From contig NCHN01000015.1 in the NCBI GenBank assembly GCA_002281875.1, positions 67,996 through 112,676 of the forward strand: a DNA stretch of 44,681 bases, in the 5' to 3' direction. This DNA is from Sphingobacteriia bacterium 24-36-13 (GTDB taxonomy: Bacteria; Bacteroidota; Bacteroidia; Chitinophagales; Chitinophagaceae). The translations under genes were made by a program, and so were the position numbers. Within the stretch, counting starts at the first letter, position 1, and every line of letters starts with the position of its first letter. Shown here piece after piece: positions 7,616 to 16,261 of the stretch. The notes under the pieces were generated by a model. The model was given only the letters and a program-made list of their open reading frames with translations. It was not told the origin of the DNA and searched no databases.

Positions 7616-8324
7616 ATACTTTTTTCAATAAATCTGTTGCTCTTGCAGCTGGGTTCTGTCTAATATTTTTCTCTTCTAAAGCAATCTGCGAATAAATTCC
7701 AGTAAGTGCTTTTTCGGTTACATAATCACTTAAAGAAGGATTCAATTTTCTAAAACTAAATTTATTGTAAGCATTCACTAAAGTAGACCAGTGTTTAGTG
7801 GCTTCTGTTTTTTGTAAAGAAGTTTCTATGATGGGTTTAAATGCATTCGTTAATGGGGCAGTAGTGGCTATTTTTAAATAGGTGGTAGCAGCAGTATCTG
7901 TCCCTTTTAAAATATTTACTGCATCGTTTACGGTTAAATCTTTTATAGCAGATACAAAAATGGGTGCAGCCGTTTTGCATGCATCTTCCGCTGCTCTATT
8001 GATGCTTAAAATGGCTTCATCCACTTGCTTGCCCATTCCTACCGATCTCAGGGTAGATTCAATTTTTTGTGCTTCTGGTGGGAGCAAGATTTTTAATGCT
8101 GCGTTTTTGAAAAAACCATCTGGTTGGGCCAATGCTGCAGTTCCTTTTTCTGCACCAATTGTAAGGGCTTGTTTAAGGGCATTCGCAATTTCATTGCTAC
8201 TATTTGTTGGAGTTGATTGTTGAGTTAGCTGTTTACTCTTTTGTTGTATCAGTTCTTTTAATGTTTGGGCAAATAAAGGTTGGCCCCCAGTTGTAAACAG
8301 CAGGATGAATACTATTTTTTTCAT
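7605..8324 (-). CDS. DUF4197 family exported protein
   Basis: A 239-residue protein with a signal peptide (MKKIVFILLFTTGGQPLFAQ) and the DUF4197 pattern: ALKQALTIGAEKG, QPDGFFKN, the INRAAEDA helix, DAVNILKGTDTAATTYL, and the terminal IALEEKNIRQNPAARATDLLKKVF. The function of the family is unknown; it is probably periplasmic. The gene starts 7 bp after the kdsA stop, so the two are likely co-transcribed, hinting at an envelope role. Its 3' end overlaps the convergent PAS gene by 11 bp. Confidence 0.85.
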   Translation of the reverse strand: MKKIVFILLFTTGGQPLFAQTLKELIQQKSKQLTQQSTPTNSSNEIANALKQALTIGAEKGTAALAQPDGFFKNAALKILLPPEAQKIESTLRSVGMGKQVDEAILSINRAAEDACKTAAPIFVSAIKDLTVNDAVNILKGTDTAATTYLKIATTAPLTNAFKPIIETSLQKTEATKHWSTLVNAYNKFSFRKLNPSLSDYVTEKALTGIYSQIALEEKNIRQNPAARATDLLKKVFNR

Positions 8325-8331
8325 TGTCTAA

Positions 8332-9162
8332 TTATAATTTAGTCACTACCTCACGCAACTTAACTAGTTGCTCTAATAGGTTAGGTAGCAAATTCAATGC
8401 CAGCATATTGGCACCATCACTTTTAGCTACGGCAGGGTTGGGATGGGTTTCAATAAATAAACCCAATGCTCCAGTTGCTATGGCTGCTTTTGCAATGGTG
8501 CCTATCATTGCAGGGTTACCTCCTGTAACGCCGCTGGTTTGATTAGGTTGCTGTAAAGAGTGGGTACAATCCATTACTACTGGCGTTCCATGCGATTGCA
8601 TGATGGGAATATTTCTATAGTCAACTACTAAGTCTTGATATCCAAATGTATTGCCACGCTCTGTTAAAAGGATTTGTTGATTGCCCGCTTTTTGAATTTT
8701 TTCCACTGCAAATTTCATAGAAGCACCACTTAAGAATTGTCCTTTTTTAACATTTACTATTTTGCCTGTGATTGCAGCTGCTTCTAATAAATCAGTTTGT
8801 CTGCACAGAAATGCAGGTATTTGAAGTATATCAATGAATGGTGCAGCCATGGCAGCTTCTTCATGCGCATGAATATCGGAAGTGGTAGGAAGGCCATATT
8901 TTTGGCCTACTTTTTTAATTAAGGATAAACCATTTTCATCACCAATACCAGTGAAAGAATTGGCGCTGGTTCTATTGGCTTTTCTATAACTGGCTTTAAA
9001 TACGTAAGGGATGCCCAATTGTTTACAAGTGTTACTTACGGTATCTGCAATTTCCATTACAATTTCTTCAGACTCAACCACACAAGGGCCTGCAATTAGA
9101 AAAAAAGATTCTGGATTGTATTGCTGATTTTTAAATAAGTCTTGCAAAAAATTAGGCAACAT
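8332..9162 (-). CDS. kdsA: 3-deoxy-8-phosphooctulonate synthase (KDO8P synthase)
   Basis: A 276-residue enzyme that condenses phosphoenolpyruvate with arabinose 5-phosphate to KDO 8-phosphate, the first step of KDO synthesis for lipopolysaccharide. Diagnostic stretches are LIAGPCVVES, FKASYRKANRTS, the TTSDIH segment, DILQIPAFLCRQTDLL and VMDCTHSLQQPN. The chosen start (MLPNFLQ) is the first fitting ATG; a longer reading to 9213 adds residues unlike the family. A -7-like CAAAAGTA (9193-9200, TACTTTTG on the minus strand) lies upstream and supports this start. It heads a probable two-gene operon with DUF4197. Confidence 0.95.
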   Translation of the reverse strand: MLPNFLQDLFKNQQYNPESFFLIAGPCVVESEEIVMEIADTVSNTCKQLGIPYVFKASYRKANRTSANSFTGIGDENGLSLIKKVGQKYGLPTTSDIHAHEEAAMAAPFIDILQIPAFLCRQTDLLEAAAITGKIVNVKKGQFLSGASMKFAVEKIQKAGNQQILLTERGNTFGYQDLVVDYRNIPIMQSHGTPVVMDCTHSLQQPNQTSGVTGGNPAMIGTIAKAAIATGALGLFIETHPNPAVAKSDGANMLALNLLPNLLEQLVKLREVVTKL

Positions 9163-9250
9163 ATAATAAAATTTGTACTTGATTAGATAAAACAAAAGTA
9201 ACGGAATTGTCATTCATTTTTTCGTTTCTTTGCTGCCTAAACAAATTGCT

Positions 9251-10201
9251 ATGCCTGCTAGAAAAGATAAAATTTTGGTGATTGGTGCGTCTGGTCAAAT
9301 TGGGGTGGAGCTTACACTTGCTTTAAGAAAACAATACGGAAACAATAATGTAGTTGCATCTGATTTACGGGAAGAGAATCCTTTGTTAAAAGGAACTGGC
9401 CCATATGTTAGCATGGATGTGATGAACAAAGAGATGCTGCATGTACAAGTAATCAGACAAAATATTACCCAGATTTATTTATTGGCTGCTATACTTTCTG
9501 CAACAGGAGAGAAGAATCCTAATTTGGCTTGGCACTTGAATATGCAGGGTTTGTTGAATGTATTGGATATTGCCCGCGAAGAAAAGTTACATAAAGTTTA
9601 TTGGCCTAGTAGTATTGCTGTATTTGGTCCTACTTCTCCTAAGCAATTGTGTCCACAACAAACCGTTATTGAACCAACAACAGTTTATGGTATTAGTAAA
9701 TATGCTGGAGAGTTCTGGTGTAATTATTATTTTAATAGATATGGGGTAGATGTTAGAAGTATTCGCTACCCTGGATTAATCAGTTACAAATCTGCTCCAG
9801 GTGGGGGTACTACCGATTATGCTGTTGAAATTTATACTGAAGCCTTGGAACAAAAAAAGTACAACTGTTTTTTATCTGAAGATACTTATTTGCCAATGAT
9901 GTATATGCCCGATGCTATAAGGGCAACTTTAGAATTAATGAATGCACCTGCTGATCAAATTTCTGTTAGAACATCTTATAATGTTTCGGGCATGAGTTTT
10001 TCACCTAAAGAAATTGGGGCAAGCATTCAAGCGCATATACCAGATTTTACTATGACGTATAAACCCGATTCAAGACAACAAATTGCAGACAGTTGGCCGC
10101 AAAGCATTGACGATTCTGTCGCAAATAAAGATTGGGGCTGGAAGCCCCAATACGATTTGTCTTTAATGACGAAAGATATGTTAGAAAACCTGCGCAAATA
10201 G
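9251..10201 (+). CDS. tdh: SDR-type L-threonine 3-dehydrogenase
   Basis: A 316-residue NAD-dependent enzyme of the epimerase-like SDR superfamily. It is close to the bacterial and archaeal L-threonine dehydrogenases that oxidise threonine to 2-amino-3-ketobutyrate. The N-terminal GASGQIG binds NAD; YLLAAILSATGEKNP, WPSSIAVFG, TTVYGISK (catalytic Tyr and Lys) and RYPGLIS are typical of this group, as opposed to UDP-galactose epimerase. The ATG at 9251 is preferred over an in-frame TTG at 9230. Its stop codon lies in the loop of its own terminator hairpin. It is divergent from kdsA. Confidence 0.85.
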   Translation: MPARKDKILVIGASGQIGVELTLALRKQYGNNNVVASDLREENPLLKGTGPYVSMDVMNKEMLHVQVIRQNITQIYLLAAILSATGEKNPNLAWHLNMQGLLNVLDIAREEKLHKVYWPSSIAVFGPTSPKQLCPQQTVIEPTTVYGISKYAGEFWCNYYFNRYGVDVRSIRYPGLISYKSAPGGGTTDYAVEIYTEALEQKKYNCFLSEDTYLPMMYMPDAIRATLELMNAPADQISVRTSYNVSGMSFSPKEIGASIQAHIPDFTMTYKPDSRQQIADSWPQSIDDSVANKDWGWKPQYDLSLMTKDMLENLRK

Positions 10202-10215
10202 CGCAGGTTTTGTTT
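10185..10215 (+). terminator. Terminator overlapping the tdh stop codon
   Basis: An 11-bp perfect stem, AAAACCTGCGC (10185-10195) and GCGCAGGTTTT (10201-10211), loop AAATA, continues into TGTTTT. The tdh TAG stop (10199-10201) spans the loop and the first stem base, so the 5' arm is coding. Because the convergent gene ends at 10228 and the stem carries A on one side and T on the other, it may work in both directions. Confidence 0.85.
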
Positions 10216-10227
10216 TATTCAACAGCC

Positions 10228-10956
10228 TTAGAAACGAATTCCTAAACCTAAATTTAATCCTCTGATACCTGCCCATGGCCCGTCAGAAACAATTTGAGCA
10301 CCACTAGCATTTACTGTTGAAGTAAACTTAAATGGTTTTGCATCAATCTCGTTTAAATTCTTGCGCAATTCTTGTTCTTCAAATGGATTAAGCGCAGATG
10401 CAAAATTTAAGTCTCCTTTGCTGGTACCATAGTGTCCTCCAATGATTTGAAAGTCTAACACAATTTTAGTGGCAATTTGGAATTGGTATCCTATCATTAA
10501 ACCAGCACTGGTACTTTTAATTTTACCATTAAATACTGCTTCTTTTTCTATTAATGGGCTAGTTGACGCTGTGTACTTGATAGGAGCACCTAAATCGAAA
10601 GTGGCAAATCTTACATAAGGAGCTAAGTAAAATCCTTTCATTCTACCTAAGCTTAAATAGATGCGTAATTCTGGTGTAATGGCGGTATTGCCAATTTGGA
10701 AATTATCTAAATTGATATCATTGCTATTAATGGCTTCTTTAAACTGATCTTTAAATGGTAGGGCACCTTTACTCATGGTTCTATAACTTAATGAGAAAGA
10801 TATATTCTTTGTTAAGCTTCTTTCATAAGTCACATGAAAATTTCTTGCAGCCATGGAACCAACATTCCACTTGATAATATTTTTTCCGCCAATTAATTTC
10901 TGCGCATCGGCATTTAAAAAGGGCAGTAACATTGCTAAAAAAAGTAATTTTTTCAT
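10228..10956 (-). CDS. Outer-membrane beta-barrel protein
   Basis: A 242-residue exported protein. The signal peptide (MKKLLFLAMLLPFLNADAQ) is followed by alternating hydrophobic-polar strands, aromatic belts and a C-terminal segment ending GLNLGLGIRF, with the terminal Phe characteristic of outer-membrane barrels. There is no further family evidence and the substrate is unknown. It is the last gene of the minus-strand run that begins at parA, 23 bp after an Rrf2 regulator, which may control it. Confidence 0.7.
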   Translation of the reverse strand: MKKLLFLAMLLPFLNADAQKLIGGKNIIKWNVGSMAARNFHVTYERSLTKNISFSLSYRTMSKGALPFKDQFKEAINSNDINLDNFQIGNTAITPELRIYLSLGRMKGFYLAPYVRFATFDLGAPIKYTASTSPLIEKEAVFNGKIKSTSAGLMIGYQFQIATKIVLDFQIIGGHYGTSKGDLNFASALNPFEEQELRKNLNEIDAKPFKFTSTVNASGAQIVSDGPWAGIRGLNLGLGIRF

Positions 10957-10979
10957 TGGTGTAGTTTGATTGGTTAAAT

Positions 10980-11390
10980 TTATTGAGTTACTAAGTCTGC
11001 TATTGTTTGGTTTTCTAAAATACCTAAGGTTTTGTCTCTTACTTTAGCCATGATTTTGTTGAGACCACATTTTTTTTCGTTACAGTCTCCACATTTTTCA
11101 TAAAAATTTAAACTAACACAAGGTAATAAGGCAATTGGTCCTTCTATCAAACGCATAACAGCTGCTAAACTAATGCTATTTGGTTCTGCATTAAAATAAT
11201 AACCTCCGCCTTTTCCTTTCTTGCTATTTAAAATTCCGGCTTTTTTTAATTCCAATAAAATGGATTCAAGAAACTTGAGGGGTATTTTCTTTTTTTCTGC
11301 TATCTCAGCAATCAAGAACGGTCCAACATTTTTTTGCTCTGCCATATAGGTAAGCGCTTTAAATGCATATTGGGTTTTCTTCGAAAGCAT
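10980..11390 (-). CDS. Rrf2-family regulator with four cysteines (IscR-like)
   Basis: A 136-residue winged-helix Rrf2 regulator (MLSKKTQYAFKAL start, KGKGGGYY wing). Its putative cluster region carries C91, C100, C103 and C108, in the order C-x8-C-x2-C-x4-C, one more cysteine than standard IscR or NsrR. It is likely an Fe-S or redox sensor, but the ligand set and targets are unknown. It sits 18 bp after dapB and 23 bp before an outer-membrane barrel gene, which is a plausible target. Confidence 0.8.
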   Translation of the reverse strand: MLSKKTQYAFKALTYMAEQKNVGPFLIAEIAEKKKIPLKFLESILLELKKAGILNSKKGKGGGYYFNAEPNSISLAAVMRLIEGPIALLPCVSLNFYEKCGDCNEKKCGLNKIMAKVRDKTLGILENQTIADLVTQ

Positions 11391-11408
11391 CAGCTAAGAT
11401 ATTACTAA

Positions 11409-12131
11409 TTATGCTAATCCTAATACCTCTTTCATGGTATAAATGCCTTTCTTTCCAATAGCAAATTGAGCAGCAGTTACTGCTCCCCCTGCAAATCCGG
11501 TTCTATTGTGGGCAGTATGAATGATTTCTATATCATCTATAGCAGAAGTGTATTTTACATGATGGGTGCCTGGTGCAGGATCAATTCTTTCAGATTGAAT
11601 TTCTAATAGATTGCTATTGGAAGCAACAGGTTCATTGGTCCAACTTGTTTTTCTACTTAAGTTTTGCAGCACTTGTTCTGCCAATGTGATAGCAGTTCCA
11701 CTAGGTGCGTCTTTTTTCTGGGTATGGTGAATCTCTTTAAGCATTACATCATAACTAGGGTAATGCTCCATTAAACCAGCTAAAAATTTATTTACTTCAA
11801 AAAATAAGTTAACTCCTATGCTGTAATTGCTCGAGTAAATCAATGTGCCATTTTGTTCGGTACAATAATTAGATACTTTATCCCAATTCTCTAACCAACC
11901 AGTAGATCCACTTACCACAGGTATGCCGAAGGATAAACATTTCATGATATTCTCTACTGCGCTATGAGGTCCAGTAAACTCAATAGCTACATCGGCTAAT
12001 GCTAGTTTTTCCGCAGTAAAATCGGCTGCATTGTCTACATCAATTTTTAAAACGATTTCATGGTGTTGTTCCAATGCAATGGCTTCAATGGCTTTACCCA
12101 TTTTGCCATATCCTATTAGTGCTATTTTCAT
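11409..12131 (-). CDS. dapB: 4-hydroxy-tetrahydrodipicolinate reductase
   Basis: A 240-residue NAD(P)H-dependent enzyme of the lysine and diaminopimelate pathway, needed for peptidoglycan. It reduces hydroxy-tetrahydrodipicolinate to tetrahydrodipicolinate. The N-terminal ALIGYGKMGK binds the nucleotide, EFTGPHSAVENI and VSGSTGW follow, and KEIHHTQKKDAPSGTA is the catalytic signature with its His and Lys. Start MKIALIGY is preferred, as a longer reading adds seven residues before the Rossmann strand. It lies 10 bp after the DUF5683 gene in the parAB operon, a gene order conserved in Bacteroidota. Confidence 0.95.
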   Translation of the reverse strand: MKIALIGYGKMGKAIEAIALEQHHEIVLKIDVDNAADFTAEKLALADVAIEFTGPHSAVENIMKCLSFGIPVVSGSTGWLENWDKVSNYCTEQNGTLIYSSNYSIGVNLFFEVNKFLAGLMEHYPSYDVMLKEIHHTQKKDAPSGTAITLAEQVLQNLSRKTSWTNEPVASNSNLLEIQSERIDPAPGTHHVKYTSAIDDIEIIHTAHNRTGFAGGAVTAAQFAIGKKGIYTMKEVLGLA

Positions 12132-12141
12132 TTGAATGTAT

Positions 12142-12801
12142 TTATCTGGCAATCAGCAAAGGCTTCTTGCTTTTCTCTTTTATATTAAAAGACAAAGTTA
12201 GTGCAGGAGTTCTGGTATGCGGATTTAATTGTGGGTGAATTTGCATACTCAGGTTATTGCTTACATCAAAATGACGCAAATGCCCAAAAACAGTGGCGTC
12301 CACTACTTGAAGGCCCCACGCAAGTATAAACCAGAGAATAGAATAGTCTCGGTCTCTTCTAAATGAGTTTCTATAATTCTGCAATGAGCCAATGCTTAAT
12401 CCAGTTAACTCAGGATCTATCGATGCCACGTCTGAGCTATCTCCATTTTGTTCTTTAAAGCGAGCTTCGTAGGCAAATTTTGTTTTGTTATAGAAGGAAG
12501 TGTTGTAAAAATAAGTAATGGCAGGGATGGCTAACACACCATATACCAAGGGGATCTTCCAATATTCTCTATTGTATGCTTGACCCCATCCAGGTATCAT
12601 AGCAGACCGTCTGGTGGCACGTTGAGGAATATGGGTAGCCATCCAAGTAGAATCCTTTTCTTTCTTTTTTATTTTGGCTAATTCCTTCTCCGTTAAAGGA
12701 GGCAAAGGTTTTACTTCCGCACTATCAATAGTTGATTGTGCGTTGGCTGTAGCCCCTAAACAAAACACCACAACAAATAATAATACTAGCTTTTTGAACA
12801 T
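12142..12801 (-). CDS. DUF5683 membrane protein
   Basis: A 219-residue protein with a signal peptide (MFKKLVLLFVVVFCLGATANAQ), a charged stretch with TEKELAKIKKKEKDST, and the DUF5683 core: PQRATRRSAMIPGWGQAYNR, a hydrophobic helix (LVYGVLAIPAITYFY), then RRDYSILWFILAWGLQVVDA with a second helix. Function is unknown; the family is restricted mainly to Bacteroidota. It lies 6 bp after parB and 10 bp before dapB, consistent with an envelope or division-linked role, which is inference. Confidence 0.9.
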   Translation of the reverse strand: MFKKLVLLFVVVFCLGATANAQSTIDSAEVKPLPPLTEKELAKIKKKEKDSTWMATHIPQRATRRSAMIPGWGQAYNREYWKIPLVYGVLAIPAITYFYNTSFYNKTKFAYEARFKEQNGDSSDVASIDPELTGLSIGSLQNYRNSFRRDRDYSILWFILAWGLQVVDATVFGHLRHFDVSNNLSMQIHPQLNPHTRTPALTLSFNIKEKSKKPLLIAR

Positions 12802-12807
12802 GCCAAT

Positions 12808-13731
12808 TTAACCCACGGTTATATTCATTAAATCCAAAATCTTATTCAACTCATCTAATGAGTAGTACTCTATAGAGATACTTCCATAACCCTTTTTGTT
12901 ATGTGTCATATTCACTTTTGTTCCAAAATGAGAGGCAAGGTTGTCTTGAATCTTTTGGTAAGCGGGCGGAAGATCATTTTTAGTAGCAGCAGTTCCAGCA
13001 ACTGACTTATCTCCTTTGTATAGCTTTCTTACGAGTTCTTCCGTTTGTCTTACGCTTAGTTGCTTTTGCTGTATTTCTTTAAATACATAAAGTTGCTTAT
13101 CAATTGTGTCAATATTTACCAAAGCCCTAGCATGCCCCATACTGATGGTATTATTGCGCACAGCGGCTTGAATATCTGGAGGTAATTTTAATAAGCGGAT
13201 ATAATTGGTAACGGTACTTCTTTCTTTACCCATTCTTTCAGCAACCTGCTCTTGGGTATAGTTGAGCTCTTCCATCATTCGTTTAAAACTGAGGGCCATT
13301 TCAATGGCATTCAGGTTCTCCCGTTGAATATTTTCTAATAAAGCCAATTCCAATAATTGTTGGTCATTGGCCTGTCTTATATAGGCAGGAACGTCTTTTA
13401 ACCCAGCTAATTTAGAAGCGCGAAATCTTCTTTCACCAGCAATCAACTGGTATTTGCCATTGGGTAGTTTACTAACCGTTAGCGGTTGAATAATATCGTG
13501 CAGCTTTATAGAAGTAGACAATTCTTGTAATGCCTGTTCATCAAAATCTCTTCTAGGATTTTTAGGATTAATCTGAATATCGGCCAAAGGAATTCTAGAA
13601 CTAGTTGTTACTTGTTCCACAATTTCGTTCTTTAAACTACCACTGGTATTCTTAAGGTCTTGGTCTATATTTTGTAATAAGGACCTTAATCCTTTTCCTA
13701 TAAGGTCTTTATTTGGTTTTGAAGTACTCAT
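12808..13731 (-). CDS. parB: ParB chromosome-partitioning protein
   Basis: A 307-residue centromere-binding CTPase-type ParB. It carries an N-terminal GLRSLLQ motif (ParA contact), the ParB/Srx domain with NPKNPRRDFDEQALQELSTSI, and GERRFRAS for CTP/DNA clamp formation. A helix-turn-helix follows (YTQEQVAERMGKERSTVTNYI), then a C-terminal dimerisation segment. It binds parS and loads onto DNA to segregate the chromosome with ParA. It begins 3 bp after the parA stop. I did not see a parS palindrome in the window. Confidence 0.96.
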   Translation of the reverse strand: MSTSKPNKDLIGKGLRSLLQNIDQDLKNTSGSLKNEIVEQVTTSSRIPLADIQINPKNPRRDFDEQALQELSTSIKLHDIIQPLTVSKLPNGKYQLIAGERRFRASKLAGLKDVPAYIRQANDQQLLELALLENIQRENLNAIEMALSFKRMMEELNYTQEQVAERMGKERSTVTNYIRLLKLPPDIQAAVRNNTISMGHARALVNIDTIDKQLYVFKEIQQKQLSVRQTEELVRKLYKGDKSVAGTAATKNDLPPAYQKIQDNLASHFGTKVNMTHNKKGYGSISIEYYSLDELNKILDLMNITVG

Positions 13732-13734
13732 AAA

Positions 13735-14535
13735 TTATTCAATAATTCGATCTTGATTAGAAATTTTTGTCATCCCGTTGTTTTGCAGAATTTCTTTAGA
13801 CAAATTCAAGTAATTGACTGCACCCTTACTTTCCGCATCGTATAAAATAACAGGCTTGCCTACACTAGGCGCTTCACTTAAACGCGTATTTCTATGGATG
13901 ATGGTAGCAAAAACCATATCATCAAAATGGCGTCTAACTTCGCTCACCACTTGATTGCATAAACGCAAACGCCCATCGTACATGGTCATTAAAATACCCT
14001 CAATTTGCAAAGCAGGGTTTAACCTGTTCTGTACAATTTTAATGGTGTTCAATAATTTTCCTAATCCTTCTAATGCAAAAAATTCACACTGCACCGGAAC
14101 GATTACACTATCAGATGCAACTAAAGAATTTACGGTAATTAAACCCAAAGAAGGAGAGCAGTCGATGATGATAAAATCGTATCGATCTCTAACCGCATCT
14201 AAAATGCCTTTCATTACATTTTCTCTATTGGGGTAATTGATCATTTCAATTTCGGCACCTACTAAATCAATATGAGAAGGGATCAAGTCTAAATTGGGCA
14301 CATCACTTTTTAAAATGACTTCATTGGCCGTCACATTGTTCACCATACAGTCGTACAAACTATTGGTGATATTGTGCAAGTCGAACCCTACACCAGTAGT
14401 ACTGTTGGCCTGCGGGTCTGCATCTACCAACAGGGTTTTGTATTCTAATACAGCTAAACTTGCTGCTACGTTAATTGCAGTGGTGGTTTTACCTACTCCG
14501 CCTTTCTGATTGGCTACGCCAATAATTCTTGCCAT
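13735..14535 (-). CDS. parA: ParA chromosome-partitioning ATPase
   Basis: A 266-residue Walker-type ATPase that forms the nucleoid gradient used to move ParB-bound origins. The deviant Walker A motif KGGVGKTT is at 11-18, the Walker A' LLVDADPQANST follows, and the Walker B region is FIIIDCSPSLGLIT. Length and lack of an N-terminal extension mark it as a chromosomal Soj/ParA, not a plasmid regulator type. It is the first gene of the run parA-parB-DUF5683-dapB-rrf2-barrel and is divergent from a metallophosphoesterase. Confidence 0.96.
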   Translation of the reverse strand: MARIIGVANQKGGVGKTTTAINVAASLAVLEYKTLLVDADPQANSTTGVGFDLHNITNSLYDCMVNNVTANEVILKSDVPNLDLIPSHIDLVGAEIEMINYPNRENVMKGILDAVRDRYDFIIIDCSPSLGLITVNSLVASDSVIVPVQCEFFALEGLGKLLNTIKIVQNRLNPALQIEGILMTMYDGRLRLCNQVVSEVRRHFDDMVFATIIHRNTRLSEAPSVGKPVILYDAESKGAVNYLNLSKEILQNNGMTKISNQDRIIE

Positions 14536-14577
14536 AATTGCTATTCCTTTTCTCGGTTGCCAAAAATACGGCTTCGG

Positions 14578-14613
14578 TAACAGCTCTCAAACAATATTAT
14601 CCAATAGCTGTTA
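14578..14613. promoter_or_regulatory. Inverted repeat in the parA/metallophosphoesterase divergent spacer
   Basis: TAACAGCT (14578-14585) and AGCTGTTA (14606-14613) are perfect 8-bp arms separated by 20 bases, between divergent genes starting at 14535 and 14650. A TACATTTT near 14630 is a one-mismatch -7 box for the plus-strand gene. It is a candidate operator for either gene; no regulator can be named. Confidence 0.3.
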
Positions 14614-14649
14614 AGGTAGGGAGGTTATCTTTACATTTTATATACATAT

Positions 14650-15903
14650 ATGCGTAGTACCGGAACTTTGTTTTTTATAGCAGCCATTATGGTTTTGCTA
14701 GATTTTTATGTTTACCAAGCCATTAAAACCGTTACTCAGCCCTTATCGGAGCGGATGAGAATCTATATCCACGTTGGGTTTTGGATCATTTCGGTACTGA
14801 CGGTATTTTCATTAATGGCATTCCCTTTTGTGCCCGCATTGCAACAGTCTAAACTATTTAGGAACTATGTTTTTGCAATTTTGGCTGGATTATTCATCGC
14901 CAAATTAATAGCGGCTACCATTTTCTTAGTAGACGATATCAGGCGCACCGGCTGGTGGGCCATCAGTAAAGTGTATAAAAGTTCGGGCGGACAAATATTG
15001 GGCGATGGACAAATGGTGTCTAGGTCGGTATTTTTAAGCTGGATTGGGTTGGGATTGGGGTCTACTTTATTTGGAACCATGGTGTTTGGGTTCAGAAACA
15101 AGTATAAATACCAGGTTAAGAAAATGCAGCTGTCCTTTGCTAATTTGCCCAAGGCTTTTGATGGATTAAAGCTGGTTCAAATTAGCGATGTCCACAGTGG
15201 CAGCTTGCAGGATATTAGTGCGGTAAACAAAGGGATTGATTTGATCTTACAGCAAAACGCCGATATCATCTTTTTTACAGGAGACTTAGTAAATGATCGA
15301 GCTACTGAAATGGAACCGCTTAAAACGGCTTTCGCTCGTTTAAAAGCACCATTAGGGGTTTACAGTACATTGGGTAACCATGATTATGGAGATTATGTAC
15401 AATGGCCTAATACAGCGGCTAAGCAAGCCAACTTGGAGGCGCTAATCAACCTACAAAAAGAAATGGGATGGGATATCTTAATGAATGAACATCGCATCAT
15501 TGAAAAAGAAGGGGAAAAAATTGCTGTATTGGGTATAGAAAATTGGGGTGCGAAGGGACGGTTTCCGAAGTATGGCAAAATGGAAGATGCCATAAAAGGG
15601 ACTGAACAAATTCCGTTTAAATTGTTGTTGAGTCATGACCCAAGTCATTGGGATGCACAAGTAAAAACCAGTTATTCCGATATAGATATGATGTTCTCTG
15701 GGCATACCCATGGGATGCAGTTTGGCTTAGAAAATCCCTATTTTAAATGGAGCCCTGTTCAATGGATGTACAAGCAATGGGCCGGTTTATATGAAGATGG
15801 GAACCAAAAATTATATGTTAATCGCGGCTTTGGATTTATTGGTTACCCAGGTAGGGTAGGCATCATGCCTGAGATTACCGTGATTGAGTTTACCAAAGCT
15901 TAA
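14650..15903 (+). CDS. Membrane-anchored metallophosphoesterase
   Basis: A 417-residue protein with about four N-terminal membrane helices (roughly 5-25, 38-60, 72-94 and 127-147) and a calcineurin-like phosphoesterase domain from about residue 170. All metal-binding blocks are present: QISDVHSGS (D180, H182), FFTGDLVND (D212), LGNHDY (N243, H244), LLSHDPSHWD and FSGHTHG. It resembles YaeI/YkuE-type enzymes, some of which act on UDP-diacylglucosamine or other lipid phosphates, but the substrate is not known. Its stop overlaps the convergent DUF2805 gene by 4 bp. Confidence 0.9.
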   Translation: MRSTGTLFFIAAIMVLLDFYVYQAIKTVTQPLSERMRIYIHVGFWIISVLTVFSLMAFPFVPALQQSKLFRNYVFAILAGLFIAKLIAATIFLVDDIRRTGWWAISKVYKSSGGQILGDGQMVSRSVFLSWIGLGLGSTLFGTMVFGFRNKYKYQVKKMQLSFANLPKAFDGLKLVQISDVHSGSLQDISAVNKGIDLILQQNADIIFFTGDLVNDRATEMEPLKTAFARLKAPLGVYSTLGNHDYGDYVQWPNTAAKQANLEALINLQKEMGWDILMNEHRIIEKEGEKIAVLGIENWGAKGRFPKYGKMEDAIKGTEQIPFKLLLSHDPSHWDAQVKTSYSDIDMMFSGHTHGMQFGLENPYFKWSPVQWMYKQWAGLYEDGNQKLYVNRGFGFIGYPGRVGIMPEITVIEFTKA

Positions 15904-16175
15904 CGCTTCGCAATTTTATTCATTGAGATGGCCCTTTGCATGGTGCATTTAAAGCGATTGATGCCCTTTTCACGTAAGTTTTGGTGCTTAGTAGTTCTGC
16001 CGTTCATGCGTTTGCGCCACATTTTAAAGCTGGATGCTTTGCTGTTCAACCGCATGAATTCAATGACTTCTTTTTCAGATAACCCAAACTGAAATTGAAT
16101 GGCTTCAAAGGGTGTTCTGTCTTCCCAAGCCATTTCAATTATGCGGTCTCTGTCTTTTTCTTCTAGTACAATCAT
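15900..16175 (-). CDS. DUF2805 / TIGR03643 family protein
   Basis: A 91-residue basic protein that matches the TIGR03643 family along its whole length: RDRIIEMAWEDRTPFEAIQ, FGLSEKEVIEFMRL, SFKMWRKRMNGRTTKH. The N-terminal part has a helix-turn-helix look and the C-terminal tail is Arg/Lys rich, so nucleic-acid binding is plausible but unproven. Homologues often occur near photolyase or cryptochrome genes; none is here. Its end overlaps the metallophosphoesterase stop by 4 bp. Confidence 0.85.
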   Translation of the reverse strand: MIVLEEKDRDRIIEMAWEDRTPFEAIQFQFGLSEKEVIEFMRLNSKASSFKMWRKRMNGRTTKHQNLREKGINRFKCTMQRAISMNKIAKR

Positions 16176-16261
16176 TTTCTTTTAACATTTCATGTGTAAC
16201 ATTGGTTCAATTAAAATCGTCTATGGCATAAGTATTGAATAGATTAACTAAACCAATTGTT

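Noticed and set aside
12808-14649. parS site close to parAB
   Set aside because: I looked for a 14-16 bp palindrome of the TTCCACGTGGAA or TTTCACGTGAAA type near the genes and saw none; it is probably elsewhere near the origin.
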